From contig VSNJ01000209.1 in assembly GCA_009774235.1 (NCBI GenBank), forward strand, positions 1 to 6,161: DNA of 6,161 nucleotides, given 5' to 3'. The translations under genes and the position numbers were made by a program. Under the pieces are notes generated by a model. That model worked only from the letters and a program-made list of their open reading frames with translations. It was not told the DNA's origin and did not search any database. The number at the start of each line of letters is the position of its first letter. Positions within the stretch are counted from its first letter, which is position 1. This stretch comes from Lachnospiraceae bacterium. GTDB lineage: Bacteria; Bacillota; Clostridia; Lachnospirales; Lachnospiraceae. Shown here in pieces: positions 1 through 5,888 of the stretch.

Positions 1-102
1 ATATAAAACAGATAAATAATAATATTATAAAATACATTTATTATGCTGCTTCTGCCTGTATTTGAGTTTCCCCATTTTTTAAATTGCACAAAGACTATAT
101 TA

Positions 103-213
103 CTCTGGCAAGTTCCAAATGTTTTACCAAAAAGCAGCTGTATGGAGGGCGCTGGTGCTTAAGCCATGTTGCAAATATGGCTTTTTGGTGGTAAACATTT
201 TGAATTGCCAGAG
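103..213. repeat. Long imperfect inverted repeat, possible IS21-like miniature element
   Basis: The left arm (103-134) begins CTCTGGCAA and continues with TTC, AAATGTTT, ACC and AAAAAG. The reverse complement of the right arm (181-213) gives the same blocks in the same order, with one mismatch and three small gaps. The 46 bases between the arms hold two more stems: 132-138 with 151-160 (with a bulge), and 161-167 with 177-183. A transcript would therefore fold as a three-way junction. The arms read TGGCAA..TTC.AAATGTTTACC, which resembles the TG...CA ends of IS21-family insertion sequences as I remember them. No target duplication is visible at either side (tatattactc against gagccacata). It lies upstream of the promoter, so it is not part of the transporter's own leader. 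It could instead be a structured RNA or the 3' end of an upstream transcript. Confidence 0.6.
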
Positions 214-262
214 CCACATAAATTGTGTACTAAAAAACAGGCAAACCCAAAACCATGTATAC

Positions 263-291
263 TTGACAATTTTATATTTCCTCGGTAAAAT
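263..291 (+). promoter_or_regulatory. Sigma-A promoter for the CorC-like gene
   Basis: TTGACA (263-268, perfect -35) is followed by exactly 17 bases and TAAAAT (286-291, five of six for the -10). Transcription would begin near 298, leaving a leader of about 42 nt before the TTG start. That is too short for a riboswitch. Confidence 0.8.
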
Positions 292-328
292 ATTGCTTGT
301 CGTACATAAACAACAGATTTATTTGAAT

Positions 329-334
329 GGAGTG
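329..334 (+). promoter_or_regulatory. Ribosome binding site that decides the TTG start
   Basis: GGAGTG (329-334) lies five bases before TTG at 340. No ATG or GTG in the same frame competes near this site, and the translation from the TTG gives the normal N-terminus of the family. Confidence 0.7.
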
Positions 335-339
335 ATTAT

Positions 340-1662
340 TTGGATTCTAGTGACGCCTCGAAGATAGCTATTTTATTTATACTGCTGTTGCTATCTGCTT
401 TTTTTTCATCAGCAGAAACATGCCTGACAACTATTAGCAAAATGCGCTTAAAATCAATGGCAGATGAAGAAGTTAAAAATGCTGCCCTGGTCTTAAAGCT
501 GGTTGAAAATCCAACCAAACTTTTAAGTACAATACTTATTGGTAATAATATAGTGAACCTTTCTGCATCTTCACTTACTACCTCATTTGCTATAGAACTG
601 GCAAAAAAAGCTGGGTTATCAACAATGACAAGTGCATTTACGGGTCTTGCCACAGGTATACTTACAATTCTTGTAATTATCTTTGGTGAAATACTGCCAA
701 AATCTTTTGCAACAATAAATAGTGAAAAGATGGCAATTTTATATGCGAAACCTGTTTATATGCTGACTAATTTACTTTACCCGCTTTCTTTTATATTTGA
801 TAAGTTTTCAAACCTGCTTCTCAAATTATTCCACATAAGCAGTTCAAAGCGTCCTGCAATAACAGAGAATGAACTTCGTACAATACTTGATGTAAGCCAC
901 GAGGAGGGAGTAATTGAAACTGAAGAAAGAAAGATGATTACCAATGTTGTTGATTTTGGTGATTCACTTGCAAAAGATATAATGGTACCTAAAATGGATG
1001 TAGAGTTTGCCAGTATAGATTTGTCATATGACGAACTTATGGAATGTTATTCCAAGGAGAAATATACACGTATGCCTGTTTACAATGACAGCCGTGATGA
1101 TATACTTGGTATAATTAACCTGAAAGATGTATTCTTCTACCAGGGCAATAAAGAAGATTTCCATATGGCAGATGTTATGAGAGGTGCTTATTTTACTTAT
1201 GAATACAAGAAAATATCGGAACTGTTTTTTGAAATGAAGAAGGCTTCTATAACAATGGCGATTGTGCTTGATGAATATGGTTCAACATCTGGTATCCTTA
1301 CTATGGAAGATTTAATAGAAGAAATAGTTGGTGATATCCGTGATGAATATGATATTAATGAAGAAGATGATATCACTAAAATAGATGATGAAAATTATAT
1401 TCTTCTTGGCATTGCTAAGCTTGATGATATTGATGAAGCATTAGGCATAAAAATACAGTCAGAAGACTATGATTCCATAGCAGGCCATATTATTAACCTT
1501 CTTGACCATTTCCCAGATGCAGGGGAATCAGTTTCAGATGAATATGCTAAATATACTGTTATTGAGTCCACTAAAAACCGTATTGACAAGGTTAAACTGC
1601 ATCTTCTGCCAAAACCAGATGATGTGATGGATAATACAGAAAAAGAAAATACAGAAGAATAA
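340..1662 (+). CDS. CNNM/CorC-family transporter (DUF21, CBS pair, CorC_HlyC domain)
   Basis: This is a 440-residue membrane protein of the HlyC/CorC (CNNM, MpfA-like) family. Members studied in other bacteria act in Mg2+ export or tolerance, and the ion here is inferred from the family. The DUF21 membrane domain spans about residues 1-165, with hydrophobic segments near 9-29, 61-87, 97-118 and 137-163. It has family motifs SSAET (23-27), GNNIVN (68-73) and FGEILPKSFA (115-124). The linker EEGVIETEERKMI (188-200) leads into MVPKMDV (215-221) and a CBS pair with RMPVY (244-248), ILGIINLKDV (255-264) and VLDEYGSTSGILTMEDL (309-325). The C-terminal CorC_HlyC domain covers about 349-422 (YDSIAGHI at 377-384), ending in an acidic tail. 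Length and domain order are complete and typical. It starts with TTG, set by the site at 329-334, and has its own promoter. It converges with the beta-helix gene and shows no link to it. Confidence 0.93.
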   Translation: MDSSDASKIAILFILLLLSAFFSSAETCLTTISKMRLKSMADEEVKNAALVLKLVENPTKLLSTILIGNNIVNLSASSLTTSFAIELAKKAGLSTMTSAFTGLATGILTILVIIFGEILPKSFATINSEKMAILYAKPVYMLTNLLYPLSFIFDKFSNLLLKLFHISSSKRPAITENELRTILDVSHEEGVIETEERKMITNVVDFGDSLAKDIMVPKMDVEFASIDLSYDELMECYSKEKYTRMPVYNDSRDDILGIINLKDVFFYQGNKEDFHMADVMRGAYFTYEYKKISELFFEMKKASITMAIVLDEYGSTSGILTMEDLIEEIVGDIRDEYDINEEDDITKIDDENYILLGIAKLDDIDEALGIKIQSEDYDSIAGHIINLLDHFPDAGESVSDEYAKYTVIESTKNRIDKVKLHLLPKPDDVMDNTEKENTEE

Positions 1663-1686
1663 AAGTGAATGCCAGGGCACTCACTT
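1663..1686 (-). terminator. Hairpin overlapping the transporter stop, terminator-like on the minus strand
   Basis: AAGTGA (1663-1668) pairs with TCACTT (1681-1686), and TGC/GCA pair inside it. On the minus strand the stem is followed by TTTTATTCTT, a U-rich tract, so it could back up termination of transcripts coming from the beta-helix gene. On the plus strand no U tract follows, so it is not a terminator for the transporter. Confidence 0.4.
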
Positions 1687-1690
1687 CTGG

Positions 1691-1712
1691 CAGGAATTGC
1701 TTGCAATTCCTG
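1691..1712. repeat. Perfect inverted repeat
   Basis: CAGGAATTGC and GCAATTCCTG form a perfect 10-base inverted repeat with only TT between them. In RNA this would be a 9-base stem with a four-base loop. No T run follows on either strand, so it is not a normal terminator. It may stabilise 3' ends of the transporter mRNA. Confidence 0.6.
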
Positions 1713-1746
1713 CTTGTATAATCTATAATTATAACAATTTACTATT

Positions 1747-1778
1747 AAAACAGGGAACGCAAACGTGTTCCCTGTTTT
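1747..1778. terminator. Bidirectional intrinsic terminator
   Basis: AAAACAGGGAAC (1747-1758) and GTTCCCTGTTTT (1767-1778) are perfect complements around an 8-base loop. The stem has a GC-rich core and A and T runs at its two ends, so it reads as a terminator from both sides. It lies 84 bases past the transporter stop and about 17 bases past the stop of the beta-helix gene on the minus strand. It is therefore best placed to end the minus-strand operon and also serves the convergent transporter transcript. Confidence 0.85.
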
Positions 1779-1794
1779 GGCTGTATATAAACTT

Positions 1795-3645
1795 CTATGA
1801 AATATTTCCAGGCTTACATTCTTCAAATGTACACTTTGTTATCCTCATACCAACTACTTTATCAATAGCACCTCCATAGTATTCAGATACACACCTTCTA
1901 AATATACATTTATCTATAACCCCTTTACTTCCATACATCTGTACTCCTGCACCACACTTTGCCCTGCAGTTTACAAAAACACAGCGTTCTATATTGCCAC
2001 CTTGGCTGTATATTGCACCTTTCTGGCAGAAATTAAATATACAATTAGATATTTCAGGCTGGTATGCATTATAAATTGCCCTGCCACCGTTCATATTGCG
2101 GAAAAGTGATTTTGTAACTTTTATCCTTGTACTTAATATATTAATTCCGCCTGTCTTTAACATACCATCAATTTCACAATGGTGTATCCTGCACTCTTTT
2201 GCATTATCAAGGTATATCATATCCCCATTTTCAATATGGTTACACACAATCCTTGCATTTCTCATTAAAAGGTGTCCTGTACAATGTAATGGGTAATTAA
2301 GGTAAATATCAGCGTTTTCTACTAACAGCCTGCCTCCACTCTCTACAAATACAGGGCAGTCTATTATTGTAGAAATTCCTATATGGTATTCGTCTGTAAC
2401 ACGTAAAGGCTTACTTGATGTAATATGCTGCACTATCTCAGCCCCTGTAGGATGGCAGTCTGAATATTCAAGTTTCTCAACTTTGCCTTCCATTATACCA
2501 GAATAAAATACCGCAGCACCATATTCAGCAACATTGCATCTAGTAAAATGGCAGTCTGAAATAGCAGTACCCTCTGTACCATAAACAGCTCCTCCACGCT
2601 TCGCCTCGCAGTCACAGAAGTGGCATCCTTTTATCCTTACACGTCCTCCCCTTGCCATAACAGCGCCACCATCCTCTGGTGAATAGCAGTCAAAAAAACC
2701 TGTGCCTGAGATAGAAAGTGCCTTGCCCCAGAAACGCACTGCAGCACCCCTTGTAGTATGGTATATATTAGAATTTTCTATAACTGCCACCCCTTCTTCT
2801 GCACGTATAAACATACCATAATTACGGCAGTCTGCTTCTACAGCAGAAAGGGTTACACGGCTGTTTGCTGTATGCAGGTTTATACATGCCCTGTGACGGC
2901 CTGATTTACGGACAATTTTAGAATTATTAATAACCAGGCTGCCACCATTAAGTGATATATTCCCAAATATCCTTACAACAGCATTGTCTATTACCAGGCT
3001 CATACCCTCATTTAAAACTATATCCTCGTAAATATTACATCTGTCAATCAGCCTGAAGTGTTTCTTCTCATCCAGTATCTCCTGGGTAAACCCTTCGCTT
3101 TCTGTAAGTTGCATTATGTAATATTTTAAATCTGGAATCCCTATATCTTCTTTTTCACCAATAAATGCTGCAATCTTCTGGCACTCTGTAATATTTTCCT
3201 CAAATGCATACTGGATAAACTTCTGTAGCAGGCTGAATTTATCTTTTGGCACACTAAACATCCTTGAAAAAAGTTCTAAAGATTTACGGCTCTCTTCTGA
3301 TATGCCACCATCATTTATAGACACATTGACCAAATCCATCATTAGAAAAGCACGTTCCCTGCCTGTATTTAAATTATCAAGCAGATAGTCAATAACTGCT
3401 GCATTATCCCTTGAATTCCTAAGTGCCCATGCAACATCAGAAGAATCAAGTTTAAGCCCTGCTTTAAGAAGACGTTCCAGTTCATAATTGTTAAGAGGGT
3501 TGGTCTCCTGGTCCAGCTGTGCCTGCAGGATAACAGCTGAACTATACATAACTTTAAAATCTTTTGTCCTTGTACACATATGGTGTTCTGGTGTCATCCA
3601 GAATTTTCTTCTCATATTAAACTTTGTAAGTGTATCTAAAATCAT
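1795..3645 (-). CDS. Two-module parallel beta-helix protein with helical N-terminal domain
   Basis: I know no specific function for this 616-residue protein. Residues 1-190 are predicted mostly helical. DLVNVSINDGGISEESRKSL (104-123) and the following helices recall TerB-like domains, but weakly. From about 200 to 612 the protein is a right-handed parallel beta-helix of the pectate-lyase/PbH1 kind. It has short turns such as GGAVY (351-355), GAAVF (376-380) and GGAI (591-594), and pairs of the form C-x-F-x-x-C at 365-370, 555-560, 580-585 and 605-610. It splits into two homologous modules, about 200-404 and 420-616. They end in CHPTGAEI (397-404) and CKPGNI (610-615), matching the single-module neighbour upstream. 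There is no signal peptide or membrane segment, so it is probably cytoplasmic. No catalytic residues are evident, and scaffolding or ligand binding is possible. I chose ATG 3645 because AGGAGG sits eight bases before it. A GTG three codons earlier overlaps that site. Confidence 0.85.
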   Translation of the reverse strand: MILDTLTKFNMRRKFWMTPEHHMCTRTKDFKVMYSSAVILQAQLDQETNPLNNYELERLLKAGLKLDSSDVAWALRNSRDNAAVIDYLLDNLNTGRERAFLMMDLVNVSINDGGISEESRKSLELFSRMFSVPKDKFSLLQKFIQYAFEENITECQKIAAFIGEKEDIGIPDLKYYIMQLTESEGFTQEILDEKKHFRLIDRCNIYEDIVLNEGMSLVIDNAVVRIFGNISLNGGSLVINNSKIVRKSGRHRACINLHTANSRVTLSAVEADCRNYGMFIRAEEGVAVIENSNIYHTTRGAAVRFWGKALSISGTGFFDCYSPEDGGAVMARGGRVRIKGCHFCDCEAKRGGAVYGTEGTAISDCHFTRCNVAEYGAAVFYSGIMEGKVEKLEYSDCHPTGAEIVQHITSSKPLRVTDEYHIGISTIIDCPVFVESGGRLLVENADIYLNYPLHCTGHLLMRNARIVCNHIENGDMIYLDNAKECRIHHCEIDGMLKTGGINILSTRIKVTKSLFRNMNGGRAIYNAYQPEISNCIFNFCQKGAIYSQGGNIERCVFVNCRAKCGAGVQMYGSKGVIDKCIFRRCVSEYYGGAIDKVVGMRITKCTFEECKPGNIS

Positions 3646-3653
3646 GTAAACCA

Positions 3654-3659
3654 CCTCCT
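3654..3659 (-). promoter_or_regulatory. Ribosome binding site overlapping the upstream stop codon
   Basis: On the minus strand the sequence reads TAGGAGG. The TAG is the stop of the upstream beta-helix gene, and AGGAGG is a perfect Shine-Dalgarno eight bases before ATG 3645. This excludes the GTG at 3654, which would lie inside the site. It also points to translational coupling of the two genes. Confidence 0.85.
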
Positions 3660-4905
3660 AGCGTACCCTAAGCTCAAAATCGTCTTCATATACATTAAAT
3701 ATCCCATCACCAGGCGGAATACAGCCATTACATTCACATCCTCTTGCATACTGTCCAAACTTCTGGTATTTAAAATAAACTGCTGCACCAAGATAAGCCG
3801 CCTTACATCTGTTAAAATTACAATTTTCAATTTTAACATTTCCTATTGATTCAGAATATACCGCACCACCATAATCAGCATAACAGTCATTAAAACTACA
3901 CTGTTTCATAACCATTTTAGCAGAACCATAAATCCCTGTTGCACCCGAAACATTATTATAAAATCCTGTATTTTCTATTAAAGATGAAAGCCCATTAAAA
4001 CTTACTGCCCGTTCTCCAGCTGTCCTTCTGATTTCGCTCCCCACAATAATAAGCCTTCCTGTTTCCTGCCTTATAAATCCACATGTTTTTCCGCAATCAA
4101 TAAAAGAATTTTCTATATTTACAACTGCCGTTTCCTTAAAATTCATCCAGTAACCACTTTCACACTCGTCTACTTTAATCCTTGCATTATCAAGGCGTAC
4201 CCTTCCTCCAGTTGTCCTTATGCAGCCTTTCATATTTACATAAGCCCCGTTAATAAGCAGGGAACCTCCACGTTCTATTGTTATATCACCTTCTATCAAT
4301 GAAGGCTTGTCTAACACAAATGTTTCACCAGCTTTGATATCAATATTATTATAATACTCTTCCATTGAAAAACCTGGAAAGAAATATACAAGAATCTGGT
4401 AACTTACATCATATCCCTCTTCCTGGAATTTCCTGTAACACTGGACTGCTGTTTCGACATTGCCCTGCTGGGCAGCATTATTAAAATTCTCAAAAAAATT
4501 ACACTCTGCATCTGAAAACCTGAAAACTTTTAAATAATTATCAAGTATACCTTTACAATAATCCTGTGACCACAAAGAAAGCCTGTACAGTTTATAAATA
4601 TCAGCCATAAAACAATACTGCATTTCCTTGCTGTTAATTCTCTTAAAAAACTCCGCAATCCTGAAATCAAAATAGTTATTTATATCAATAATTATCTGGT
4701 TCCTGTTCTTTTGCGAAATGCAGATACTGCCTAATATTTTATCATAACACGCCTGAAGCTCTGTAACTGCCCTTAAATTACCTACAGCCATAACACCAAG
4801 CCCATAACAATATAGATATTTAAAACCCTCATCCTTTTCAGACATAGGATGCCCTTTATATTCAAGTTCACTTTGGCGTTTTTTTAAATATTCCAGAATA
4901 TCCAT
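3658..4905 (-). CDS. Single-module parallel beta-helix protein with helical N-terminal domain
   Basis: This 415-residue protein is a paralog of its downstream neighbour; its function is unknown. Residues 1-180 look helical. FKYLYCYGLGVMA (28-40) aligns with FKVMYSSAVIL of the neighbour, and CFMADIYKLY (98-107) with the neighbour's LMMDLVNV region. The domain may be TerB-like. From about 190 to 387 comes a beta-helix: GGSLLINGAYV (213-223), GGRVRLDNARI (233-243), then CSFNDC (336-341), GGAVY (346-350), CNFNRC (362-367) and GAAVY (373-377). It ends with CIPPGDGIF (395-403) and LRV, as the first module of the neighbour does. There are 18 cysteines and no signal peptide. The start is chosen at ATG 4905, eight bases after AGGTGG. 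GTG or ATG codons at 4917, 4914, 4911 and 4908 are in frame but lie in or too close to that site. It has its own promoter (4942-4970) and is the first gene of a certain two-gene unit. Confidence 0.85.
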   Translation of the reverse strand: MDILEYLKKRQSELEYKGHPMSEKDEGFKYLYCYGLGVMAVGNLRAVTELQACYDKILGSICISQKNRNQIIIDINNYFDFRIAEFFKRINSKEMQYCFMADIYKLYRLSLWSQDYCKGILDNYLKVFRFSDAECNFFENFNNAAQQGNVETAVQCYRKFQEEGYDVSYQILVYFFPGFSMEEYYNNIDIKAGETFVLDKPSLIEGDITIERGGSLLINGAYVNMKGCIRTTGGRVRLDNARIKVDECESGYWMNFKETAVVNIENSFIDCGKTCGFIRQETGRLIIVGSEIRRTAGERAVSFNGLSSLIENTGFYNNVSGATGIYGSAKMVMKQCSFNDCYADYGGAVYSESIGNVKIENCNFNRCKAAYLGAAVYFKYQKFGQYARGCECNGCIPPGDGIFNVYEDDFELRVR

Positions 4906-4913
4906 CACCATCA

Positions 4914-4919
4914 CCACCT
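4914..4919 (-). promoter_or_regulatory. Ribosome binding site of the single-module beta-helix gene
   Basis: AGGTGG on the minus strand lies eight bases before ATG 4905, the same spacing as for the paralog downstream. The stretch from 4917 to 4903 is GTG GTG ATG GTG ATG: five possible in-frame starts made by a short GTGATG iteration. Confidence 0.65.
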
Positions 4920-4941
4920 TACATATTTATTTACTAATTAG

Positions 4942-4970
4942 ATTATATACTGTAAATCTATGTAAAGCAA
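4942..4970 (-). promoter_or_regulatory. Promoter of the beta-helix gene pair
   Basis: On the minus strand TTGCTT (4970-4965) is followed by 17 bases and a perfect TATAAT (4947-4942). Transcription would start near 4935, about 30 nt before ATG 4905. The -35 matches only in its TTG, so activation or extra control is possible. I see no terminator between the ATPase stop (5001) and this promoter, so readthrough from the ATPase gene is also likely. Confidence 0.6.
4951..4966 (-). repeat. Direct repeat TTTACA inside the promoter spacer
   Basis: TTTACA occurs twice, at 4966-4961 and 4956-4951, one helical turn (10 bases) apart. Both lie within or touching the spacer between the -35 and -10. A protein bound here would sit on RNA polymerase's site, so this is a candidate operator. 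In such AT-rich DNA it may also be chance. Confidence 0.35.
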
Positions 4971-5000
4971 ATATAAATAATTAAATGTAACGGATTTTAA

Positions 5001-5843
5001 TTACTGGTAGAATTGGGGATAAGATTCCATTTTTCTTTTACGGATGTTTATTAGATTTTTTCTGACCATCATGGAAGATTTTTTACAATGACGCATAAAA
5101 TAATCATTTTCCCTGCCTGATGCTTTTTCATAATTCCTGTTTAGAAACTGGAGTATACGTCCTTCAGACATAGATTCTGATAATTCAAGATTATATGGCA
5201 TAATTCCAATCTTTTCCCTTGGAATATGGTATTCATAACATATTCTCCGATAGTTAAATAAAAGTTCTGGCTGGTATGCACCAATAAGATAAACTGCCTT
5301 TTCTTGTATAGAAGGATAATTATCAAAAAATTCCCTTAGAGCTATTTTGTCCTGCACCAGGTTTACAACTACCAGGTCTGCTTCTGTTAAAATAGCATTA
5401 GAACTTAAATTCTCATTGCGTTCAGTATCTATAAATACATAGTCTGAAAAGAGTTCAAGATTATAGAAAAGCTCTTTATAAACAAGATTAAATTCATAAT
5501 TAAAAACTTCTTTGTTTATAATATAACTTTGTGGAAGATAATACATACTTGTATATAACAGCGGCATCGCTGCATGATGGAGAAGTTCATCTCCCCTGCC
5601 CCCTGAATATAATCCTTTTAACACATATTCAATTCCTTCCCTGTTATAATAACGCCCGCTTTCTTTAAGCCTCTCAACCCGCTCTCCTGGCAGTATTATG
5701 CTGGCTATGCTGTTACAGCTGTAATGGTTTTCTAGTAATATGGTTTTGCCAGCCCCAGCTATTGAGGTAAGCGCCGATATACATACCATATTTGTAGTAA
5801 CGCCACCCCGTCCCCTGCTGTTACTCCAAAATGCAATTTTCAA
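5001..5843 (-). CDS. TadZ/MinD-like P-loop protein with degenerate Walker A
   Basis: This 280-residue protein has the SIMIBI (ParA/MinD/TadZ) fold pattern. The N-terminus is beta-strand KIAFWSN (2-8), then the P-loop position SRGRGGVTTN (9-18). Against the usual KGGVGKTT the signature lysine is arginine and the catalytic-loop lysine is valine. The second strand is TILLENH (34-40), where ParA has a DxD-type end. The Walker B region is DYVFIDTERN (134-143), followed by ADLVVVNLVQ (155-164) and the late-family motif GIMPYNLELSESMSEG (213-228). The C-terminal stretch 251-271 is strongly basic and could contact membrane or DNA. Relatives place Flp pilus, chromosome or division machinery, but no partner of that kind is in the window. 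The TTG at 5843 is chosen because GGAGG lies five bases before it and the protein then starts at the first strand. ATG codons upstream in frame (5936, 5903, 5855) would add up to 31 residues unlike the family. It is transcribed ahead of the beta-helix genes. Confidence 0.8.
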   Translation of the reverse strand: MKIAFWSNSRGRGGVTTNMVCISALTSIAGAGKTILLENHYSCNSIASIILPGERVERLKESGRYYNREGIEYVLKGLYSGGRGDELLHHAAMPLLYTSMYYLPQSYIINKEVFNYEFNLVYKELFYNLELFSDYVFIDTERNENLSSNAILTEADLVVVNLVQDKIALREFFDNYPSIQEKAVYLIGAYQPELLFNYRRICYEYHIPREKIGIMPYNLELSESMSEGRILQFLNRNYEKASGRENDYFMRHCKKSSMMVRKNLINIRKRKMESYPQFYQ

Positions 5844-5848
5844 TGTTT

Positions 5849-5853
5849 CCTCC
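5849..5853 (-). promoter_or_regulatory. Ribosome binding site that decides the TTG start of the ATPase
   Basis: GGAGG (5853-5849) with a five-base spacer AAACA precedes TTG 5843. The rival ATG at 5903 has only AGGGGA about ten bases upstream, ATG 5855 overlaps this site, and ATG 5936 has no good site. Confidence 0.65.
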
Positions 5854-5859
5854 ATTCTG

Positions 5860-5878
5860 CTAACAGATATCCTGTTAG
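5860..5878 (-). promoter_or_regulatory. Leader hairpin or operator next to the ribosome binding site
   Basis: CTAACAG and CTGTTAG are perfect 7-base complements around five bases, ending six bases before the GGAGG. In RNA it is a hairpin that could affect initiation. In DNA it is a 19-base dyad about 70-90 bases past the start of transcription, compatible with a repressor site. No regulator is known. Confidence 0.5.
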
Positions 5879-5888
5879 ACTCCCATAT

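Larger units (their letters stand above)
1..339. other. Intergenic region upstream of the CorC-like gene
   Basis: I see no convincing gene here. The first 45 bases are almost pure A/T. The middle (103-213) is a large imperfect inverted repeat, and the right part carries the promoter (263-291) and ribosome binding site (329-334) of the transporter gene. An 82-codon reading frame starting at 119 runs through the inverted repeat and overlaps the start of the transporter gene in another frame. It has no ribosome binding site and its composition is not protein-like, so I treat it as spurious. Confidence 0.7.

Noticed and set aside
41..94. Minus-strand 17-codon open tail ending NGETQIQAEAA and TAA, perhaps the C-terminus of a lost gene
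   Set aside because: It looks protein-like, but a stop (TAG) lies just upstream in frame at about 95-97, no start fits, and I cannot match it to a family. It may be a remnant cut off at the nearby inverted repeat, which is too little to annotate.
103..213. Riboswitch (for example Mg2+-sensing) for the transporter gene
   Set aside because: The structure lies upstream of the near-perfect promoter at 263-291, so it would not be in that mRNA. It does not show the conserved elements of the M-box or other riboswitches I know.
119..367. 82-codon plus-strand reading frame
   Set aside because: It runs through the inverted repeat and the transporter promoter, lacks a ribosome binding site and overlaps the start of the transporter gene.
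336..653. Minus-strand reading frame opposite the transporter gene
   Set aside because: It is antisense to a clearly conserved membrane domain and has no supporting signals; a shadow frame.
1467..1826. Minus-strand reading frame across the intergenic terminators
   Set aside because: It covers the transporter's conserved C-terminus, all three hairpins and the end of the beta-helix gene, which is not compatible with a real gene.
5141..5326. 61-codon minus-strand frame within the ATPase gene
   Set aside because: It lies wholly inside the conserved C-terminal half of the ATPase in another frame, with no evidence of its own.
5742..5756. GAGKT in the ATPase (residues 30-34) as the Walker A motif
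   Set aside because: It sits after the first helix and directly before the second strand ILLENH, where ParA proteins have a turn before the DxD strand. The true P-loop position is residues 9-18. The match to GxGKT is probably coincidence, though it could mislead a motif search.
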